DNA of 64,000 nucleotides, from the NCBI GenBank assembly GCA_030035585.1, contig CM057477.1, forward strand, positions 62,973,447-63,037,446. The letters are read 5' to 3'. The notes under the pieces are model-generated. The model was not told where the DNA came from. It did not search any database and worked only from the letters and a program-made list of their open reading frames with translations. Source of the stretch: Dugong dugon. Its lineage: Eukaryota; Chordata; Mammalia; Sirenia; Dugongidae. The number at the start of each line of letters is the position of its first letter. Position 1 is the first letter of the stretch. Positions 46,881-58,697 of the stretch are shown in pieces. The position numbers and the translations under genes are program-made.

Positions 46881-46989
46881 ACATCAAATAGACACTGCTG
46901 GAAAGAAAATCATCAATATTTATATTACTTTTTAATATAGATCATAACTAAATTTAAAAGAATCTCCAAATATGCAGATCTATATAGCT

Positions 46990-47556
46990 GGTCAAAATGA
47001 AATGGAACTAATAAACATCGATATCCTAGGCATTAGTGAGCAGAAGTGGACTGATATTGGCCGTTTTGAATTAGACAATCATATGGTCTACTATGCTGGG
47101 AATGGTGTTGCGTTCATCGTCAAAAAGAACATTTCAAGATCTATTCTGAAGTACAATGCTGTCAGTGATAGGATAATATCCATACGCCTGCAAGGAAGAC
47201 CAGTTAATATGACTATTATTCAAATTCACGAACCAACCACTAAGGCCAAAGATGAAGAAATTGAAGATTTTTACCAGCTTTTGCAGTGTGAAATTGATGG
47301 AACATGCAATCAGGATGCATTGATAATTACTGGAGATTGGAATGTGAAAGTTGGAAACGAAGAAGGATTGGTAGTTGGAAAATATGGCCTTGGTGATAGA
47401 AACGATGCCAGAAATAGCATCATAGAATTTTGCAAGACCAACGACTTCTTCATTGCAAACACCTTTTTCCACGAACATAAATGGTGCCTACACATGTGGA
47501 CATTGCCAGATGGAATACACAGGAATCGAATTGACTACATCTGTGGAAAGAGATGA
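46990..47556 (+). pseudogene. RTE endonuclease remnant
   Basis: One continuous frame of about 190 codons (open to 47556, with its first six residues in flank) covers most of an APE-type endonuclease: INIDILGISEQKWTDIGRFE, IRLQGRPVNMTIIQIHEPTT, ALIITGDWNVKVGN, NRIDYICGKR. Where the other copies read YAP or YQP after QI, this one reads HEP, a change beside a conserved position. The frame stops at a TGA after GKR. The N-terminal catalytic region is cut by 5' truncation, so it is inactive. Confidence 0.9.
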
Positions 47557-47598
47557 TGGAAAAGCTCAATATCATCAGTCAGAACAAGGTCAGGGGCC

Positions 47599-47667
47599 TT
47601 GAAATACGTTTATTCCTAAGTTAACTGCATAGAAAAATTTGTACCTATAGTCACTCATGGTGAAAAT
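47599..47667 (-). repeat. inverted copy of the upstream flank inside the RTE
   Basis: 69 bp placed exactly between RTE bases CAGGGGCC and TGTGGAACAGACC, which are adjacent or nearly so in other copies. Reverse complement of 46813-46880 with about five differences by eye. Confidence 0.88.
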
Positions 47668-47719
47668 TGTGGAACAGACCATCAGTTGCTCAAGTTCAAG
47701 TTAAAACTGAAGAAAATTA

Positions 47720-47886
47720 TTTATTATTTGTGTGTGTGTGTGCACATATGTGTTGGGGGCAGCAGCGCTTTATGAATTTGTTTGAAAAAATCACTCAGTA
47801 ATTGTTGGGAGCAACGATTTTTCACACCGTGTTGGAGGTTAACTCTGAGTTAAAAAAAGAAGAAAAAGAAATTAAAAAAAAAAAAA
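47720..47886 (+). mobile_element. processed-retrocopy-like insertion
   Basis: 167 bp of non-RTE sequence ending in an A-rich tail (GAAATTAAAAAAA..., from about 47852), flanked by a perfect 17-bp TSD (AAAACTGAAGAAAATTA) at 47703-47719 and 47887-47903. This is the signature of L1-mediated reverse transcription of a polyadenylated RNA. The body (TTGGGGGCAGCAGCGCTTTA, CACACCGTGTTGGAGGTTAA) matches no repeat that I know. The parent transcript is unidentified. Confidence 0.85.
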
Positions 47887-47929
47887 AAAACTGAAGAAAA
47901 TTAGAACAAATTGACAAGAGCCAAAGTAT

Positions 47930-49592
47930 GACCTTGAGTATATGCCACATGAATTTAGAGACCATCTCAAGAACAGATTTGATACTTCAAATACTAACGA
48001 CCAAAGACCAGACGAGCTGTGGAATGACATCAAGGACATCATACATGAAGAAAGCAAGAGGTCATTGAAAAGACAGGAGAGAAAGAAAAGACCTAAATGG
48101 ATGTCAGAAGAGACTCTGAAACTTGATCTTGAATGTTGAGTACCTAAAGCGAAAGGAAAAAATGATGAAGTAAAAGAACTGAACAGAAGATTTCAAAGGG
48201 TGGCTCGAGAAGACACAGTAAAGTATTATAACAACATGTGCAAAGATCTGGAGGTAGAAAACCAAAAGGGAAGAACATGCTCAGCATTTCTCAAGCTGAT
48301 AGAACTGAAGAAAAAATTCAAGCCTCGAGTTGAAATATTGAAGGATTCTATGAGGGAAATATTAAATGACGCAGGAAGCATCAAAAGAAGATAGAAGGAA
48401 TACACAGAGTCATTATACCAAAAAGAATTAGTCAACGTTCAACCATTTCAGGAGGTAGCGTATGATCAGGAACCGATGGTACTGAAGGAAGAGGTCCAAG
48501 CTGCACTGAAGGCATTGGCAGAAAACGAGGCTCCAGGAATTGATGTAATACCAATGGAGATGTTTTGACAAACAGCTACAGTGATGGAGGTGCCCCCTTG
48601 TCTATGCTAAGAATTTTGGAAGACAGCTACCTGGCCAGTCGACTGGAAGAGATCCATATTTATGCCTATTCCCAAGAAAGGTGATCCAAATGAATTTGGA
48701 AATTATCGAACAGTATTATTAATGTCACATGTAAGTAAAATTTTGCTGAAGATTATTTAAAAGCAGCTGCAGCAGTAAGAAATTCAAGCAGGATTCACAA
48801 GAGGACGTGGAACCAAGGATATCATTGCTGATGTCACATGGATCCTGGCTGAAAGCAGAGAATACCAGAAAGATGTTTTCCCTGTGTTTTATCGACTATG
48901 CTAAGGCATTCAACTGTGTGGATCATAACAAACTATGGATAACATCGTAAAGAATGGGAATTCCAGAACACTTAATTGTGCTCACAAGGAATCTGTACAT
49001 AGATTAAGAGGCAGTTGTTTAAACAGAACAATGGGATCCTGAGTGGTTTAAAGTCAGGAAAGGTATGTGTCAGGGTTGTATCTTTTCACCATACTTATTC
49101 AATATGTATGCTGAACAAATAATCTGAGAAGCTGGACCATATGAAGAAGAACGGGGTATCAGGATTGGAGGAAGACTCATTAACAACCTGCATTATGCAG
49201 ATGACACAACCTTGCTTGCTGAAAGAAAAAAGGACTGGAAGCACTTACTGATGAAGATCAAAGACCACAGTCTTCAGTATGGATTACACCTCAACATAAA
49301 GAAAACAAAAATCCTCACAACTGGACCTATAAGCAACATCATGATAAACGGAGAAAAGATTGAAGTTGTCAAGGATTTCATTTTACTTGGATCCACTGTC
49401 AACACCCGTGGAAGCAGCAGTCAAGAAATCAAAAGATGCATTGCATTGGGCAAATCTGCTGCAAAAGACCTCTTTAAAGTGCTGAAAAGCAAAGATGGCA
49501 CCTTGAAGACTAAGTTACGTCTGACCCAAGCCATGGTGTTTTCAGTCGCCTCATGTGCATACGAAAGCTGTACGATAAATAAAGAAGATTGA
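47930..49592 (+). pseudogene. RTE reverse transcriptase remnant
   Basis: Read in several frames: linker KRSLKRQERKKRPKWMSEET at 48055-48114, then RT blocks. The RT active-site motif YADD is encoded at about 49194-49205 (TATGCAGATGAC). The open piece 49212-49592 continues through LHLNIKKTKILTTGPISN and SSQEIKRCIALGKSAAKDLF. RTE RT synthesises cDNA from its own RNA. Stops at 48137-48139, 48566-48568 and elsewhere, plus shifts, destroy it. Confidence 0.9.
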
Positions 49593-49997
49593 AAAAGAAC
49601 TGATGCCTTTGAATTGTGGTATTGGCAATGAATATTGAATATATCATGGACTGGCAAAAGAACAAACAAATCTGTCTTGGAAGAAGTACAACTAGAATGC
49701 TCCTTAGAGGCAATGATGGCAAGACTATGTCTCACATACTTTGGACATGTTAACAGGAGGGATCAGTCCCTGGAGAAGGACATCATGCTTGGTAAAGTAG
49801 AAGATCAGCAAAAAAAGAGGAAGGCCTTCAACAAGATGGATTGACACAGTAGCTGCACAGTGGGCTCAAGAATAACAGGTATTCTGAGGATGGCCAAAGA
49901 CCAGGCAGTGTTTCGTTCTGTTGTGCATAGGGTTGCTTTGAGCTGGAACTGACTCAACAGCACATAACAACAACAACAACAGCAGCAACATATAGCT

Positions 49998-51303
49998 AGT
50001 GAAATAAGAAAAAATTATTATGCTAGATTCCAACTTTATTGACATGCTGGAATCTGGAAGTCCTATCATTAAGGAAGATTCCAAACAATTTTACCTAATT
50101 TGGCAGGACATCCATTCTTGTCAAGTGTGTTCCTGTGGTGTGGATTTAGCTGGTGAGCAATGGATGGACCATAGATTATATAGTTGATACCCAATAGTTT
50201 CTTACACTGGCATTAGATTTAAAACATTCAAAAAGATTTTCACCTGCATTTCAATATCTGACCTTGGAGTTTATTTTTAATGGGCGTATTTATCTGAGCT
50301 GTATAAAATTATACTGCTAACGCTGAATAATCGTAACATCAGTTACGTCCACTATGTTTGGGCGCTTAGCATTCCCAGTCTAGGAAGTCAATCTTCCAAA
50401 TGTTTGGCAAAAGTTACAATGTAAGTGAAGCTTAGGATCAGTTTACATTTTGGGTTGTAGAACTAACAGTAGTTCTTTTCCTTTAACATTTTAGCTCCTT
50501 GTTTTGTGCTAGAAAGAGATCTGAGCTCTTTTCTCCCATTCTTGTTCATTCGGTATTATGAATGGATTTCTCTTCCCTGTTGCTATGTTCCTGATCCTGC
50601 TCTTCTGAGGAACAGAGATCCCTGTATAATGTTTCAAGCCACTTGTGTTCATTAATGATGCAGGTAATTTTGACATCAGTCAATTCTAAAACAAAGCATG
50701 CTTTAAATACGCCATTGCTTTCCCATAAGAATCAAAAAATTAAAAAAAAATCAAATTGCTTTTATTAGAAGCAAACCCTCAAAGTCAGCAAAACAGAGCC
50801 ACTAGAAGTACCTCACTTTCATATAGAGAAGAAAAACACAAATGCATCATCTGGATGTGTTCAAAAAGAAGAGAGGCAAACTTTGAAAAACTCCTTAACA
50901 TTTCCCGTTTCTATACACAAATCACAATGCAATTAGTTCTAACTTACTTAGCATTTGCTGTAAAATAAATTAAGTTTCCCAAAGCACAACATATGAACAG
51001 TTAAAGTAAAAAAGAGTTTGCCTGACTTCCTGTATTGCAAATTGTTAAAAGAATTTCAAAGGTCAGTTTTAAGAATTTGTTTTGTCACATTCTAAAATAA
51101 CATTATATAACAAAATTTGTTGGGAAGGTTGTGGTATATTTTTAACACCAGTCCATCAAGGTTGATCTTCGATTGTAAAAATCTGAATTACTTAGGCATA
51201 TTTTGTTTCCAATCTGAGTTCTCTGCTGTTCTGACTCACTTTTTCCAAGAATTTACATGGAAGTATTTGAACTCTGTATATATCTGTATAGAGGATTTGG
51301 TGG
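49998..51303. other. repeat-poor AT-rich stretch
   Basis: No transposon is recognised over 1.3 kb. A 70-aa frame at 50756-50968 is lysine-rich and unsupported. Confidence 0.4.
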
Positions 51304-51801
51304 TTTCATGGATCGATTTGTGTCCTCCCAAAATATGTGTATCAATTTGGCTAGGCCGTGATTCCCAGTATTGTGAGGCTGTCCACCATTTTGTCATCTG
51401 ATGTGATTTTCCTATGTGTTGTAAATCCTATCTCTATGATGTTAATGAGATGGGATTAGTGGCAGTTATGTTAATGAGGTGGGACTCAATCTACAAGATT
51501 AGATTGTGTCTTGAGCCAATCTCTTTTGAGATATAAAAGAGAGAAGTGAGCAGAAGACAGGGGGACCTCATACCACCAAAAAAGCAGTATCGGGAGCATA
51601 GTGCATCCTTTGGACCCTTCCCCCCTGGACTGGGGGAAGATTGATGGCAAGGACCAGAGCTGATGGAGAGAGAACGCCTTCCGCTGTAGCTGACGCCCTG
51701 AATTTGGACTTGTAGCCTACTAGAGTGAGGGAATAAATTTCTCTTGTTAAAGCCGTCCACTTGTGGTATTTCTGTTATAGCAGCACTAGATAACTAAGAT
51801 A
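51304..51801 (+). mobile_element. solo LTR, MaLR (ERVL-type)
   Basis: Starts TTTCATGGATCGATTTGTGT (TG changed to TT) and ends ACTAGATAACTAAGATA. TATA-like GAGATATAAAAGAGAG near 51530. No clean TSD. Confidence 0.88.
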
Positions 51802-52100
51802 GGCCAGAACATGGTTATTATGATGTATATTCCTTTAGAGCAGAAAATGGCTGCATTGTTTCAAAATTTTTGCACTCAGTGTTTTAGGAAGGCAATTTTT
51901 ACTTCATTTATCTGTCTCTGTCTTTCCTAATCTCCTTGTCCTTCTCTTCCTTGTCAGTTAATTTACTTTTTCTTTAATGTCTACAAAACCCTCTCCCAGT
52001 TAGAACATGTGCGGTTTATGAAAATAATGCCTGCCTAATGCCTTGCTCCTTTTTACCCTGGATGAGGTCCTCTCCACTCTAAGCATTACAAATGGTGTGT

Positions 52101-52307
52101 TGTTGTTAGTTACCGTCAAATTGATTCCTACTCATGACAACTCCATGTGTGCAGAGTAGAATTGAGATCCATAGGGTTTTCAAGGCTGTGACCTTTCAGA
52201 AGCAGATCACCAGGCCTTACTTCCAAGGCACCTCTGGGTGGGTTTGAACCGCCAGCCTTTTGGTTAGTAGTCTAGCGCTTAACCATTTGCACCACCCAGG
52301 CACTCCT
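52101..52307 (-). mobile_element. AfroSINE, form B
   Basis: Complete. TSD AAATGGTGTGT (52090-52100) and AAATGATGTGT (52308-52318), 10 of 11. Well preserved from tail to head CAGGCACTCC. Confidence 0.94.
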
Positions 52308-52419
52308 AAATGATGTGTGAGACTCCAGCCATTTCTACACGACAACTTCCTCACTTTACTGCAAGGTGATTAAAAGGTATCCTAAATTCTCATAAATTCT
52401 GTCCACTATGCCTTAGATA

Positions 52420-52617
52420 AGAAGCCCTGGTGGCACAGTGGTTAAAGTGCTCAGCTGCTAACCGGAAGTTTGTTGGTTTGAACCCACCAACCGTTCCACA
52501 AAAAAAGATATGGCAGTATGCTCCTACAAAGATAATAGCCTTGAAAGCCCTACGGGGGCAGCTCTACTCTTTCCTATAGGGTCAATATGAGTCAGAATCA
52601 ACTAGACGGCAATGGGT
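52420..52617 (+). mobile_element. AfroSINE, form A
   Basis: TSD TATGCCTTAGATA (52407-52419) and TATGCCTTATATA (52618-52630), 12 of 13. Box A-like AGTGGTTAAAGTGC and box B-like GGTTTGAACCC are visible. Confidence 0.95.
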
Positions 52618-52630
52618 TATGCCTTATATA

Positions 52631-53349
52631 GCATGCCAAATACATTTATCATGAGCTTTTTAGTTCTAACTTAAAGTTTATAAAAATTTCGTGTTAAGAA
52701 TGAGAACCATGACCCCATTTGATAGATAGAAGAACTGAAATTTGACCAGTGACTTAGTTAATATCTGGGTTTGATACAGCGTCAAATGTTTTGCAGACTG
52801 CCCACAAAAAAATAAATAAAATAACATGAAGTTTCATTAACACTAATGAGAGTATCTGAATCTCTAAATATTGATGAAAATCAAGAGTCAATGTTATTCA
52901 CATTTAAGAATTCTGTTAATTCAGCAGCGGGACTTTTCCAAACCCATTGTGGGTACCCAAAATGACTACTCACTCTAAGCCAAATGCTATCCTGGAATGC
53001 CCCTGCAGAGCACAGAGGAGAAATGCAAAGTTTAATTAAAAAGAGCTCCTCAAGCGCTAGAAGATCAACCCTGTTGTTTCATTAAATTGTAGGCATTTTG
53101 GAGACTGAAAATTTAAGTTCTGTATCTTATTTCTCAGACACCCTTTGTCTGTTTTTGGACTCCCCCCACAAAGTCCACAGCCAGCCAAATATGGATGTCT
53201 TTTTTCTCCCTAAGGAGACTACTCAGTGTTCTACAATTTCTCTTGTTATTCCTCTTTCCAGGCCTTGAGGATTGGGGGTGGGGTGACATTTTCCTCTTCA
53301 TTCTTTTTGATGGGGCTTCTCCAGAGACCTTTTGCACATTTGGGAATGG
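52631..53349. other. stretch without gene
   Basis: Nothing recognised. Small frames only. Confidence 0.4.
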
Positions 53350-53565
53350 CATCAAAAAGCCAGTTGCTGTTGAGTTGATTCTGACTCATGGTGACTCCAT
53401 GTGTGTCAGAGTAGAACTGTGCTTCATAGGGTTTTCAGTGGCTGAATTTTTCAGATGTAGATCACCAAGGCTTTCTTCCAAGGCACCTCTATGTGGATTT
53501 GAATCTCCAACCTTTAGGTTAGCAGCCACGCATGTTAACCGTTTGCAACATCCAGGGATTCTGGC
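53350..53565 (-). mobile_element. AfroSINE, form B
   Basis: AGTTGATTCTGACTCATGG at the tail side, GTTTTCAGTGGCTGAATTTT in the middle, and head side CCAGGGATTCTGGC. Confidence 0.9.
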
Positions 53566-54241
53566 ACCCCAAAATACAGCTTAAAAAGGTCACAGGAGTC
53601 AGCCTGTACCCAGTGCAGCCTGGATGATTTTGGAGATGCAGAGAAAGGGATAATAATAATCCCTGCCTTTAATATGCTTCCACTCTTACCTTCATACCAC
53701 TGTGCAGGCAGAATCTGGAAAGCTAAACTAGTCCTCTGGATTTAGCAGAGAGCTGATGATTCCTTCTGTGCTGTGGGAGCTAGAATACGGTTTCAATGTC
53801 TGGTGATGACCTATTATTTTGACTCCCACCTTTGTCCATGGGAAGTTCTGATCATTCCTAGGCCAGTGGAAGGGAGGAAGGGGACTCAATTAGTTATCTG
53901 TAGTCTTTCATTTTTCCAATTGATCCCTCCAGAGTGCGATCTAATCTGTGGATCTGAAACCCAATGATTTATTAGATTGTTCTCCACTGAGCCGTCTCCA
54001 AGTCCCTTCCAATTACATAATTAGTACTCCAGAGTCAGGACTGCTGGCAGTGGTAAATGAAGAAGGTGGTTTGGGGGCGGCTAAAAGGCTGAGCTACCCA
54101 AAGTAATAAACTCCCATTGGTCTGCCACAATATTTACATACTATCAAAATGGAAATAAACCCTTTGGAATAAGGGAAAACAAAATTCTTCAGGACACCCA
54201 AGGGTAAAATTTAAATATGTGACCTGGAAGAGGAAACGTAT
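53566..54241. other. stretch without gene
   Basis: Nothing recognised. GATTTTGGAGATGCAGAGAA and neighbours look like ordinary single-copy DNA. Confidence 0.4.
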
Positions 54242-54243
54242 TA

Positions 54244-54339
54244 GCCCAGTTATTACCCACTAACCTTTTACCGGATTTTGTCTCTATTGTCTTCTAATAG
54301 TGACAAAATCTGGAAAAAGTTTAGTGGGTATTAACTGGG
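54244..54339. mobile_element. palindromic Tc1/mariner-type MITE
   Basis: 96 bp made almost wholly of two inverted arms of about 40 bp (left GCCCAGTTATTACCCACTAA; right, reverse-complemented, CCCAGTTAATACCCACTAAA) around a loop at about 54284-54299. TA lies directly outside both ends (54242-54243, 54340-54341). No coding content. Confidence 0.82.
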
Positions 54340-54341
54340 TA

Positions 54342-54503
54342 GTGGAGCCCTGGTGGCACGCTGGTTAAGAGCTATGGCTGTCAACCGAAAGGCTGGCAGT
54401 TCGAATCCACCAGTCACTCCTTGGAAACCGTATGAGGCAGTTCTCTTCTGTCCTATAGGGTCACTATGAGTGGAATTGACTAGATGGCAATGGGGTATTT
54501 TTA
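54342..54503 (+). mobile_element. AfroSINE, form A
   Basis: Follows the MITE immediately. Starts GGAGCCCTGGTGGCACGCTG. Box B GCAGTTCGAATCC is close to a functional consensus. Ends GATGGCAATGGGGTATTTTT. Confidence 0.92.
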
Positions 54504-54614
54504 AGTTTAGAAGGACATTGCAGCACTGTTAACAATAGCCAAAAAGTGGAAACAACCCAAATGTCTGCCCGCATATGAGCTGATAAACAAAACGTGGTAT
54601 ATACATACAATGGA

Positions 54615-57600
54615 GCATTGCTGTTGTTGTTGTTAGGTGCCATTGAGTCAGTTCCGACTCATAGCGACCTATGTACTACAGAATGAAACACTGCCTGGTC
54701 CTGCACCGTGCTCACAATCATTGTTATGCTTGAGCCCATTGTTGCAGCCACTGTGTCAATCCATCTTGTTGAGGGTCTTCCTCTTTTTCACTGACCCTCT
54801 GCTTTACCAAGCATGATGTCCTTCTCCAGGGACTGATCCTTTCTGATAACATGTCGAAAGTATGTAAGACATAGTCTCGTCATCCTTGCTTCTAAGGAGC
54901 ATTCTGGTTGTACTTCTTCCAAAACAGATTTGTTCATTCTATTGGCAATTCATGGTATATTCAATATTCTTTGCCAACACCACAACTCAAAGACAGCAAT
55001 TATTCTTCGGTCTTCCTTACTCGTTGTCCAGCTTTCGCTTGCATATAATGCAATTGAGAATACCATGGCTTGGGTCAGGTGAACATTAGTCTTCAAGGTG
55101 ACATCGTTGCTTTTCAACACTTTAAAGAGGTCTTTTGCAGCAGATTTGCACAATGCAATACATCATTTGATTTCTTGACTACTGCTTCCATGGGTGTTGA
55201 TTGTGGATCCAAGAAAAATGAAATCCTTGACAACGTCTATCTTTTCTCTGTTTATCATGATTTTGCTTATAGGTCCAGTTGTGAGGATTTTTGTTTCCTT
55301 TATGTTGAGGTGTATTCCATGCTGAAGGCTGTGGTCTTTGCTCTTCACCAGTAAGTGCTTCAAGTCCTCTTCACTTTCAGCAAGCAAGGTTGTGTCATCT
55401 GCATATGGCAGGTTGTTAATGAGTCTTCCTCCAATCCCGACACCTCGTTCTTCGTCATATAGTCCAGCTTCTCGGATTATTTGCTCAGCATACAGATTGA
55501 ATAGGAATGGTGAAAGGATGCAATCCTGATGCACAGCTTTCCTGACTTTAAACCATGCAATTCTGTTCAAACAACTGCCTCTTGATCTATGTACAGGTTC
55601 CTCATGAGCACCAATTAAGTGTTCTGGAATTCCCATTCTTTGCAATGTTATCCATAATTTGTTATGATCCACACAGTCGAATGCCTTTGCATAGTCAATA
55701 AAGCACAGGTAAACATCTTTCTGGTACTCTCTGCTTTCAGCCAGGATCCATTTGTCATCGGCAACGATATCCCTGGTTCCACATCCTCTTGTGAATCCTG
55801 CTTGAATTTCTGGCAGTTCCCTGTCGATATACTGCTGTAGCCACTTTGAATGATCTTCAGCAAAATTTTACTTGCATGTCATATTAAGGATATTGTTTGA
55901 TAATTTCTGCATTAGGTTGGATCACCTTTCTTGGGAGTAGGCATAAATATAGATTTCTTCCAGGTGGTTGGCCAGGTAGCTCTCTTCCATATTTCCTGGC
56001 ATAGACAAGTGAACGCTTCTAGTGCTGTATCCATTTGTTGAAACATCTCGATTGATATTCTGTCAATTCCTGGAGCTTTGTTTTTTGCCAATGCCTTCAT
56101 TGCAGCTTAGACCTCTTCCTTCAGTACCATCGGTTCCTGATCATATGCTACCTCTTGAAATGGTTGAACATCGACCAATTCTTTTTGGAATAATGATTCT
56201 GTGTATTCCTTCTATCTTCTTTTGATGCTTCCTGCATCATTTAATATTTCCCTCATAGAATCCTTCAGTATTGCAACTCGAGGCTTAAATTTTTTCTTCA
56301 GTTCAGTTCATGCTAAGCATGTTCTTCCCTTTTGGTTTTCTGCCTCCAGATTTTTGCACGTCATTGTAATACTTTACTCTGTCTTCTCGAGCCTCCTTTT
56401 GAAATCTTCTGTTCAGTTCTTTTACTTCATGATTTCTTTCTTTTGCTTTAGCTACTTGACGGTCAAGAGCAAGTTTCAGAGTCTCTTCTGACGTCCATTT
56501 TGGTCTTTTCTTTTTCTCCTGTCTTTTTAATGACCTCTTGCTTTCTTCATGTGTGATGTCCTTGATGTCATTCTGCAACTTGTCTGGTCTTCAGTCATTA
56601 GTGTTCAACGTGTCAAGTCTATTCTTGAGATGGTCTCTAAATTCAGGTGGGATACACTCAAGGTCGTACTTTGGCTCTCATGGACTTGTTCTAATTTTCT
56701 TCAGTTTCAACTTGAACTAGCATATGACTAATTGATGGTCTGTTCCACAGTCAGCCCCTGGCCTTGTTCTGACTGTTGATATTGAGCTTTTCCGTCATCT
56801 CTTTCCACAGATGTAGTCGATTTGATTCCTATGTATTCCATCTGCGAGGTCCATGTGTATAGTCGCCGTTTATGTTGGTACAAAAAGTATGTGCAATGAA
56901 GAAGTCATTGGTCTTGCAAAATTCAATCATGCAATCTCTGGCATTGTTTCTATCACCAAGGCCATATTTTCCAACTACCAATCCTTCTTTGTTTCCAACT
57001 TTCACATTCCAATCTCCAGTAATTATCAATGCATTCTGATTGCATGTTCCATCAATTTCAGACTGCAGAAGCTGGTAAAAATCTTCAGTGTCTTCATTTT
57101 TGGCTTTAGTAGTTGGTGCGTAAATTTGAATAATAGTTGTATTAACTGGTCTTCCTTGCAGGCGTATGGATATTATCCTATCACTGACATCATCGTACGT
57201 CAGGATAGATCTTGGAATGTTCTTTTTAAGGAAGAATGCAACACCATTCCTCTTCAAGTTGTCATTGCCAGCATGGTACCATATGACTGTCTGATTCAAA
57301 ATGGCCAATACCAGTCCATTTCAGCTCACTAATGCCTATGATATCAATGTTTATGTGTTCCATTTCATATTTTGATGATTTCCAATTTTCTTAGATTCAT
57401 ACTTTGCGCATTCCAGGTTTTGATTTTTAATGGATGTTTGCAGCTTTTTCTTCCCATTTTGAGTCATGCCACATCAGCAGATGAAGGTCCTGAAAGCTTG
57501 ACTCCTTCCACGTCATTAAGGTCGACTCTACTTTGAAGAGGCAGCTCTTCCCTAGTCGTCTTTTGAGTGCCTTCCAACCTGGGGGGCTCATCTTCTGGCA

Positions 57601-57827
57601 CTGTATCAGACAACGTTCTGCTGCTATTCATAAGGTTTTCACTGGCTAATTCTTTTCAGAAATAGACTGCCGGGTCCTTCTTCCTAGTCTGCCGTAGTCT
57701 GGAAGCTCAGCTGAAACCTGTCCTCCATGGATGGCCCTGCTGGTATCCGAATACCAGAGGCATAGCTTCCAGTATCACAGCAACACACAAGCCCCCACAG
57801 TACGACAAACTGACAGACATGTAGGGG
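54615..57827 (-). mobile_element. near-full-length RTE LINE, minus strand
   Basis: 3,213 bp from the 5' end (complement of CCCCTACATGTCTGTCAGTT at 57827) to the CAACAACAACAGC 3' terminus at 54615. TSD AATGGA at 54609-54614 and 57828-57833, matching a single AATGGA in related L1s. The most complete RTE in the window. Confidence 0.95.
54900..57330 (-). pseudogene. RTE endonuclease-reverse transcriptase remnant
   Basis: Read on the minus strand: endonuclease 57308-56829 (VNTTIIQIYAPTTKAKNEDT, ALIITGDWNVKVGN), linker 56578-56303, then RT pieces 56100-55912 (NKAPGIDRISIEMFQQMD), 55863-55648 and 55672-55163 with the active-site YADD at about 55394-55405, and a tail piece 55153-54950. The protein would nick DNA and copy RTE RNA, and would also mobilise the SINE-like derivatives that share its 3' end. 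Frameshifts and stops between every piece make it inactive. Domain order and spacing are otherwise complete for an RTE. Confidence 0.93.
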
Positions 57828-58228
57828 AATGGAATATTACTCAGCCACAAAGAGAAATGAAGTTCTGACACATGTACAAAATGGATGAACCTTGAAAGCA
57901 TTATGTTAAATGAAATAAGTTGGAGGCAAAAGGACAAATATTTTATGATCCCACTTATGTGAAATATCTAAAATAGGCCAATACATAAAGATGGAAGTTT
58001 ACTAGCAGATACGAGGAGCTTAGGGAGAGGGGGAAATAGGGAGTTGTCACTTAAGATGTATTGAGCTTGTTTGGGGTGATGAAAAACTTTTGGAAATAGA
58101 TAATGGTGATGGTTGAAAATACACCGAACATAATTAAAGCCACTGAGATGTACACATAAAAATGACTGAAAGAAAAATGCTTGGTTATACATATTTAGCC
58201 ACAATTAAAAATAAAGAAGACTAATTTT

Positions 58229-58697
58229 GCTCCCACATATTTGTCTAGAACAGGCCCTGTTACAGTAAAAATAAAGACTCAGGCTGGTAATCTCAAGGTC
58301 TGAATAACAGCCATACTGAACACAGAATTGCATGAAGTCCCACCCTGATCTTTAACACTTTGATATCATGAAGCAATTTATGGTCCATTTTCTCTTGTGT
58401 ATATGTGAGATTTTTCACAATCTTCCTGTGAAATAGGTCAGCAATATGGATATCAGTTGATAGACAGAAAAACAAAGAGCAAAGTGGCCAAACAATTTGT
58501 CCAAGAACATAAGATGTTTAAAGGCCAACTGGGGTCTACGATTCACAAATATCTAGTCCTTAAATCTAGGAGCCCATCCACATCGGTGGCTAACCCATAG
58601 CTTCAAGTGGTGTCCCAGAACTTGTAGTATACTCTGCTCTCCTATTACTTGTCACAAAAATAGATTTTTAAATCTGTAGCATAGGCACTAAGGTATG
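58229..58697. other. stretch without gene
   Basis: Nothing recognised. Confidence 0.4.

Larger units (their letters stand above)
46990..49989 (+). mobile_element. RTE LINE, 5' truncated, most of coding region
   Basis: Begins inside the RTE at GTCAAAATGAAATGG and ends at the CACATAACAACAACAACAAC terminus. Probable TSD ATATAGCT at 46982-46989 and 49990-49997. Carries two secondary events at 47599-47667 and 47720-47886. Confidence 0.93.
54504..58228 (+). mobile_element. old L1 3' end split by an RTE
   Basis: 54513-54614 (CAGCACTGTTAACAATAGCC, ATACATACAATGGA) continues at 57834 (ATATTACTCAGCCACAAAGA) through ATGAACCTTGAAAGCATTAT to an AAATAAAG end. Terminal ORF2 codons are broken. Confidence 0.88.
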
